From JAUWBF01 sp043815125 (GTDB lineage: Bacteria > Verrucomicrobiota > Verrucomicrobiia > Opitutales > Opitutaceae), in contig JBDRJH010000246.1 of the NCBI GenBank assembly GCA_043815125.1, positions 1-9,499 of the forward strand: a DNA stretch of 9,499 bases, read 5' to 3'. The notes beneath the pieces are model-generated. The model was not told the origin of the DNA. It made no database searches and saw only the letters and a program-made list of their open reading frames with translations. The number at the start of each line of letters is the position of its first letter. Position 1 is the first letter of the stretch. Shown here one piece after another: positions 5,692-9,499 of this stretch. The position numbers were made by a program, and so were the translations under genes.

Positions 5692-7719
5692 ATGGCATTT
5701 CCCAACACTCCGGCCATCCTCACCCAACGCGATCTCACCCCCGGTGAACTCGGCTCCCCCGAGGCCCGCCTGCGGCTCTACGCGTGGATGTATTACAGTC
5801 GCACCACCGACAACCGCATCCTCGACCTCTTCCGCCAGGGCCTGATCAAGGGCACCGTCGCCGGCGGCCAGGGCAACGAGGGCCTCATCGTCCCCCTTGC
5901 GCTGCTCGCCGACAAGTCGGCGGACGTCGTCTCCTTCACCCACCGCGACCTCGGCGGCCACCTCATCTGGAGCGGCCACCTCTGCGATCACCTCAACCAG
6001 TATTGCGCCAACGCCGGCAGCCCCACCAAGGCCCGCGAGGGCAACGTCCACCGCGGCGACCCCGCCAACCGCTCCTACCCGATGATCAGCCATCTCGGGG
6101 CCATGCTCTCCAACGTCCTCGGCGGCACCGACTCCCAGCGCCGCAAGGGCGCGCCCGCCGTCGGCTTCGCCATCTTCGGCGACGGCGGCTCCAGCACCGG
6201 CGACGTCCACGAGTGCCTCAACCTCGCCTCGATCCTCTCCCTGCCGGTCCTCTTCCTGATCGAGAACAACCGCTACGCCTACTCCACGCCGGTCAGCGAA
6301 CAATTCGCGCCCGAGACCGAACTCTGGCAACGCGCCGCCGGCTACCGCATGGAGGGCCGCAAACTCGACGCCACCGACCCCGAGGGCATCGCGACCGAAC
6401 TCGCCGCCATCCTCGCCGACGTGCGCGCCAAGCCCCGCCCGATGCTCATCGAGGTCAACACCCTTCGCCTGCGCGGCCACGCCGCCTACGACACCTGCGA
6501 CTACCTCCAGCCCGGCGAGCAAACCTCTTTCGAAGCCGCCGACCCGTTGCCCAAGCTCCGCGCCACCCTCGCGCAACTCGGCCTCGCCGACGACATCGCC
6601 GCCCTCGAAAAAGAGCTCTCCGACTTCATCGAGAGCTGCATCCAGATCGCCCTCGCCTACCCGCGCCCCGACCCCGCCTCGCTCGCCGACTCGGTCTACG
6701 CACCCGACGCCGCGCCCCTGCCCTGGAAGGCCGAACCCACCGCGTCGCAGACGCTCAACCACGCGCAGGCCCTCAACCTCGCGCTCGACAAGATCCTCAC
6801 CGAGCGCCCCGAGTCCCTCGTCCTCGGCCAGGACATCGCCACCTACGGCGGCGCCTTCAAGGTCACCGACAAACTCCTCGAAAAACACGGCCGCGCCCGC
6901 GTCTTCAACACCCCCCTCGCCGAGTCCGCCTGCACCGGCTACGCCACCGGCCTCGCCCTCAACGGCCACCGCCCCGTCGAGGAGTTCCAGTTCTCCGACT
7001 TCTCCACCGAGGCCGTCACCCAGATCGGCCTCAACGCCGCCACCTACCGCTTCCGCTCGGGAGCCAAGGTCCCCGTCGTCTACCGCTTCCCCTGCGGCGG
7101 CGGCCTCACCTTCGGCTCCTTCCACTCGCAGGAACTCGAGTCGCTCTTCCTCTCCCTGCCCGGCCTCAAGGCCCTCTACCCGAGCACCCCGCAGGACGCC
7201 TTCAACGCCCTGCTCGCTGCCTACGAGGACGACAACCCCGTGATCCTCTTCGAGCACAAGGGCCTCTACCGCCGCGGCAAGGCCCCCGTCGCCTGGGACG
7301 CCGCCTACCGCGACGTCTGGCAACCCCGCCATGTGCGCGCCGGCCAGTCCGCCACCCTCGTCACCTACGGCGAAATGGTCCACCTCGCCGAGGAGGCCGC
7401 CGCGTATCTGGCCGACGAATACGACTTCACGCTCGACATCTGGGACCTGCGCGCGCTCGCCCCGCTCAAGCTCGACGCCATCGAGGCCTCGCTCGCCCGC
7501 ACCCACCGCCTCATCGTCTTGCACGAGGGCCGCCGCACCCACGGCTTCGGCGCCGAGCTGGTCTCGCGTCTGACCGAGAAACACTTCTTCAATCTCGAGG
7601 CCGCCCCGCTGCGCATTGCCGCACAGGACATGCCGGTGCCCTTCGCCCCCGAGCTCGAATACGCCTACCGACCCACCCGCGACTCCATCATCGCCCAGAT
7701 CGCCGACTGGATCGGTTGA
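5692..7719 (+). CDS. Fused alpha-beta E1 component of a 2-oxoacid dehydrogenase
   Basis: A thiamine-diphosphate enzyme that decarboxylates a 2-oxoacid (pyruvate or branched-chain type) and passes the acyl group to the lipoyl domain of E2. The 675-residue protein joins both subunits. The alpha part is about 1-345, with HRDLGGH (84-90) and the cofactor motif GDGGSSTGDVHE (163-174) closed by ENNRYAYSTP (NN at 192-193). The beta part is about 355-675, with NTPLAESACTGYATGLALNGHRPVEEFQF (406-434; E411 is the expected cofactor-activating glutamate), GSFHSQELESLF (H478), and the C-terminal transketolase-like domain. No E2, E3 or lipoyl domain is in the window. Substrate cannot be decided; the branched-chain family is the closest resemblance. 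kdsC starts 9 nt after the stop, so co-transcription is likely. Very biased codon use produces long open frames on both other phases and strands here, which are shadows. Confidence 0.92.
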   Translation: MAFPNTPAILTQRDLTPGELGSPEARLRLYAWMYYSRTTDNRILDLFRQGLIKGTVAGGQGNEGLIVPLALLADKSADVVSFTHRDLGGHLIWSGHLCDHLNQYCANAGSPTKAREGNVHRGDPANRSYPMISHLGAMLSNVLGGTDSQRRKGAPAVGFAIFGDGGSSTGDVHECLNLASILSLPVLFLIENNRYAYSTPVSEQFAPETELWQRAAGYRMEGRKLDATDPEGIATELAAILADVRAKPRPMLIEVNTLRLRGHAAYDTCDYLQPGEQTSFEAADPLPKLRATLAQLGLADDIAALEKELSDFIESCIQIALAYPRPDPASLADSVYAPDAAPLPWKAEPTASQTLNHAQALNLALDKILTERPESLVLGQDIATYGGAFKVTDKLLEKHGRARVFNTPLAESACTGYATGLALNGHRPVEEFQFSDFSTEAVTQIGLNAATYRFRSGAKVPVVYRFPCGGGLTFGSFHSQELESLFLSLPGLKALYPSTPQDAFNALLAAYEDDNPVILFEHKGLYRRGKAPVAWDAAYRDVWQPRHVRAGQSATLVTYGEMVHLAEEAAAYLADEYDFTLDIWDLRALAPLKLDAIEASLARTHRLIVLHEGRRTHGFGAELVSRLTEKHFFNLEAAPLRIAAQDMPVPFAPELEYAYRPTRDSIIAQIADWIG

Positions 7720-7728
7720 TTCTTCGAC

Positions 7729-8244
7729 ATGCCTTCCGCTCCCACCACCGAACGCTGGTCCGCCGTCACGCTCTTCGCGATGGACGTCGACGGCATCCTC
7801 ACCGACGGCACCGTCGAGATCCACTCCGACGGCACCGAGTCCAAACGCTTCTCCATCCTCGACGGCATGGGCCTCGTGCAACTGCGCAAACACGGCATCA
7901 CCACCGCCTGGATCAGCGGCCGCGCCTCCGGCTCCACCACCGTGCGCGCCACCGAGCTGAAGATTCCCCACCTCGTGCAGGGCCGCGTCGACAAGATCAC
8001 CGCCCTCAAGGAACTCGCCGCCGAGCTCAACCTGCCCGCCGAGCAGATCGTCTACATGGGCGACGACGACATCGACACCGCCGCCATCGCTTGGGCCGGC
8101 ATCGGTGTGAGCGTGCCCGACGCCATGCCCTCCGCCCTCGCCGCCGCCGACTACGTGACCGTCCGCCCCGCCGGCAAGGGCGCCGTGCGCGAAGTTTGTG
8201 AACAAATCCTCGCCGCCAAGGGTCTGACCACGGACACCCACTGA
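7729..8244 (+). CDS. kdsC: 3-deoxy-D-manno-octulosonate 8-phosphate phosphatase (KdsC)
   Basis: Hydrolyses Kdo-8-phosphate to Kdo and phosphate, the last step before CMP activation of this inner-core LPS sugar, in the cytoplasm. The 171-residue product is a compact HAD phosphatase without a large cap, the KdsC length. Motif I is FAMDVDGILTDG (D19 nucleophile, D21 acid/base); SDGTESKRFSILDGMG follows (34-48). Motif II is WISGR (S63), motif III includes the lysine of GRVDKITALK (K89), and motif IV is MGDDDIDTAAI (110-120). The C terminus RPAGKGAVREVCEQIL is the KdsC tail that reaches a neighbouring subunit. The tetrameric state is family knowledge. Its stop TGA shares one base with the ATG of lptC (TGATG), a sign of coupling. 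Confidence 0.94.
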   Translation: MPSAPTTERWSAVTLFAMDVDGILTDGTVEIHSDGTESKRFSILDGMGLVQLRKHGITTAWISGRASGSTTVRATELKIPHLVQGRVDKITALKELAAELNLPAEQIVYMGDDDIDTAAIAWAGIGVSVPDAMPSALAAADYVTVRPAGKGAVREVCEQILAAKGLTTDTH

Positions 8245-8719
8245 TGCCCGTCGCCCGCCACACGTCCGTCCGCCCCTTTGCCGCGCTGCTCCTTTGCGGC
8301 CTGCTGGCGACGGTCGCGCACGCCCAGCAGGGCGGCTTCAAAATCAAGGAGATCAACTCCAGCGCCCCCATCAAAAACTTCCGCCTGCCCACCTTCACCG
8401 CCGAGGGCTGGCGCGACATGATGCTCAAGGCCGCCGAGGCCCGCGTCATCAACGCCCAACGCATCGAGGTGCGCGACATGCAGCTCACCGTCTACACCGA
8501 CGACATCGTCAACCAGCCCGAGACCACCGTCACCAGCCCGCAGGCCGTCGCCCTGCCCGAGGCGCGGCGCGTCGAGGGCGCCGACCCGTGCACGTGCGGC
8601 GCCAGGACTTTGAACTCACCGGCCGCGACTGGTCCTACGACCACGCCGAGAAAAAGATTCTCATCGGCGCCGACGCCCACGTGATCCTGCAAACCGAAAT
8701 CGACAACCTTCTCAAATGA
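8244..8719 (+). pseudogene. lptC: LptC, LPS export periplasmic/inner-membrane protein, frameshifted
   Basis: LptC receives LPS from the LptB2FG transporter and hands it to LptA across the periplasm. The first frame gives an N-terminal signal/anchor (PFAALLLCGLLATVAHA) and beta-strand-rich sequence (LKAAEARVINAQRIEVRDMQLTVYTDD, then TVTSPQAVALPEARRVEGADP), then turns to unlike sequence and ends at 8684 (146 residues). The expected end (VHVRRQDFELTGRDWSYDHAEKKILIG to IDNLLK) is in another frame and stops at 8719, overlapping the lptA start as ATGA. Adding one C to the CCC at 8585-8587 gives a continuous 158-residue protein. The conserved overlap and intact tail argue for a very recent mutation or a sequencing error rather than a dead gene. 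Identification as LptC rests on fold-like pattern and position between kdsC and lptA. Confidence 0.82.
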
Positions 8720-9312
8720 ACGACTCCCCCAAGTCCCGCAGCCTCCCCAAGGGTCCCAAGACCCTGCTCGCCCTCTTTGCCATGGTCTCCGCCGGCCTCG
8801 CGCCGCTCGACGCGCAGACCGCCCCCAATACCGTCGGCCTGCCCAACGCCGAGGTCCCCGCCGTGCCCACCGAGCTGCGCAGTGAAAAACTCGAGATGAC
8901 CTCCACCGACGAGGAGACCCGCGCCATCGCGACCGGCTCGGTCGTGCTCACCGGCACCAACCTGCGCATCACCTGCGACCGCCTGGAGATCGTCGCCACC
9001 CGCATCGGCGACAAGAACGAGACCGTCGGCACGCTCGAAAAATTCAAATACCTGCTCGCCACCGGTCGCGTAAAAATCATCCAGGACGACCGCGAGGCCA
9101 CCTGCGGCCGCGCCGAGGTCTTCCCCCGCGAGGAGAAAGTCGTGCTCACCGAGGAGCCCGTCATCATCGACAAGAGCACCGACTTCGTCGCCGCCGGCGA
9201 GCGCATCACCCTGCTCCGCGGCCAGCGCGAGGTGCTCGTCGACCTGCCCCGGTTCACCGGCCCGCCCATCAAGGACCTCGGCGGCGACGCCAAGGACCAG
9301 CCCAAAAAATAA
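8716..9312 (+). CDS. lptA: LptA/OstA-like periplasmic LPS transport protein
   Basis: LptA subunits form the periplasmic beta-jellyroll bridge that carries LPS from LptC to LptD in the outer membrane. The 198-residue product has a signal peptide (KTLLALFAMVSAGLAPLDA, cleavage likely near 33-35). An OstA domain covers about 53-165 with the repeated strands typical of the fold: LRSEKLEMTSTDEETRAIATGSVVLTG, LRITCDRLEIVATR, FKYLLATGRVKIIQDDREATCGRAEVF and KVVLTEEPVIID. The ATG lies in an ATGA overlap with the restored lptC, and lptB begins one base after its stop codon. Two cysteines (C87, C120) lie in corresponding positions of adjacent strands. The short charged C-terminal tail (KDLGGDAKDQPKK) is not part of the domain. 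Confidence 0.9.
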   Translation: MNDSPKSRSLPKGPKTLLALFAMVSAGLAPLDAQTAPNTVGLPNAEVPAVPTELRSEKLEMTSTDEETRAIATGSVVLTGTNLRITCDRLEIVATRIGDKNETVGTLEKFKYLLATGRVKIIQDDREATCGRAEVFPREEKVVLTEEPVIIDKSTDFVAAGERITLLRGQREVLVDLPRFTGPPIKDLGGDAKDQPKK

Positions 9313-9313
9313 C

Positions 9314-9499
9314 ATGGCCGACACCGCCCCCCGACACGAAATCCAGGCCAGCGGCCTGGTGAAGACCTACGGCGACCGCAACGTCGTCAACGGCGTCGAC
9401 ATCCACGTGCACGCCGGCGAGGTCGTCGGTGTCCTCGGCCCCAACGGCGCCGGCAAAACCACCACCTTCTACATGATCGTCGGCCTCGTGCCCGCGACC
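9314..9499 (+). CDS. lptB: LptB, LPS export ABC transporter ATPase, N-terminal part
   Basis: LptB is the cytoplasmic ATPase dimer that drives LPS extraction by LptFG. Only 62 residues are present before the right edge of the window. They show the start IQASGLVKTYGDRNVVNGVDIHVHAGEVVGVLG, including the A-loop aromatic residue of KTYGDR. The Walker A motif GPNGAGKTTTFYMIVGL follows; the TTTFYMIVGL ending is characteristic of LptB. The ATG at 9314 is one base beyond the lptA stop. Walker B and the signature motif lie outside the window. Confidence 0.93.
   Translation, partial: MADTAPRHEIQASGLVKTYGDRNVVNGVDIHVHAGEVVGVLGPNGAGKTTTFYMIVGLVPAT

Noticed and set aside
5784..8201. 805-codon open frame on the plus strand in another phase
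   Set aside because: Extreme Arg/Pro/His content, typical of an out-of-phase reading of GC-rich genes; it overlaps two well-supported genes.
5638..8241. 867-codon open frame on the minus strand
   Set aside because: It lies antisense to the E1 and kdsC genes and is rich in Gly/Glu/Val/Ala, the expected mirror of GC-biased codons; it has no recognisable domain, while the plus-strand proteins are clear family members.

Overview
The window is about 9.5 kb of GC-rich, gene-dense bacterial DNA. It most likely comes from the Verrucomicrobiota, and from an Opitutaceae-like member. Three things point there: a 51-residue small basic protein of a type shared by Verrucomicrobia and Chlamydiae, a REP-associated transposase resembling those recalled from Opitutus-type genomes, and a diderm lipopolysaccharide (LPS) export set. 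Almost no start codon has a recognisable Shine-Dalgarno sequence. The taxonomic placement is inference from recalled families, not from a search.

Left part (1-1975). The 3' part of a class I iron-sulfur fumarase is followed by an accessory island. The island holds a REP-associated tyrosine transposase (RAYT) gene broken by two +1 frameshifts, surrounded by six 24-nt REP units. Each unit is a GTGG/GTAG foot plus a hairpin of two 8-nt arms and a 4-nt loop. The six strictly alternate in orientation, and two of them hug the transposase gene, 10 nt before its start and 9 nt after its stop. Their arms show compensatory base changes. This is the most unusual part of the window.

Middle, minus strand (1976-3985). 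A three-gene operon reads right to left: an ECF sigma factor, a cysteine-free single-pass membrane protein translationally coupled to it by an ATGA overlap (candidate anti-sigma factor), and a YjbQ/UPF0047 protein with a GTG start. Divergent from it lie cutA, the small basic protein gene and a strong intrinsic terminator.

Right part, plus strand (4714-9499). A DUF368 membrane protein (polyprenyl-phosphate translocase family) is followed by a fused alpha-beta 2-oxoacid dehydrogenase E1. Then come kdsC, lptC, lptA and the start of lptB, tightly packed with 9-nt or smaller spacings and overlaps. kdsC makes Kdo for the LPS core, and lptC, lptA and lptB encode parts of the LPS export bridge, so this end is an envelope-biogenesis operon. 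lptC carries a one-base deletion in a C run. Because a working lptC is expected, this is either a sequencing error or a real mutation. Together with the two RAYT frameshifts there are three single-base indels in the window, so base-level accuracy should be checked before any gene is called dead.
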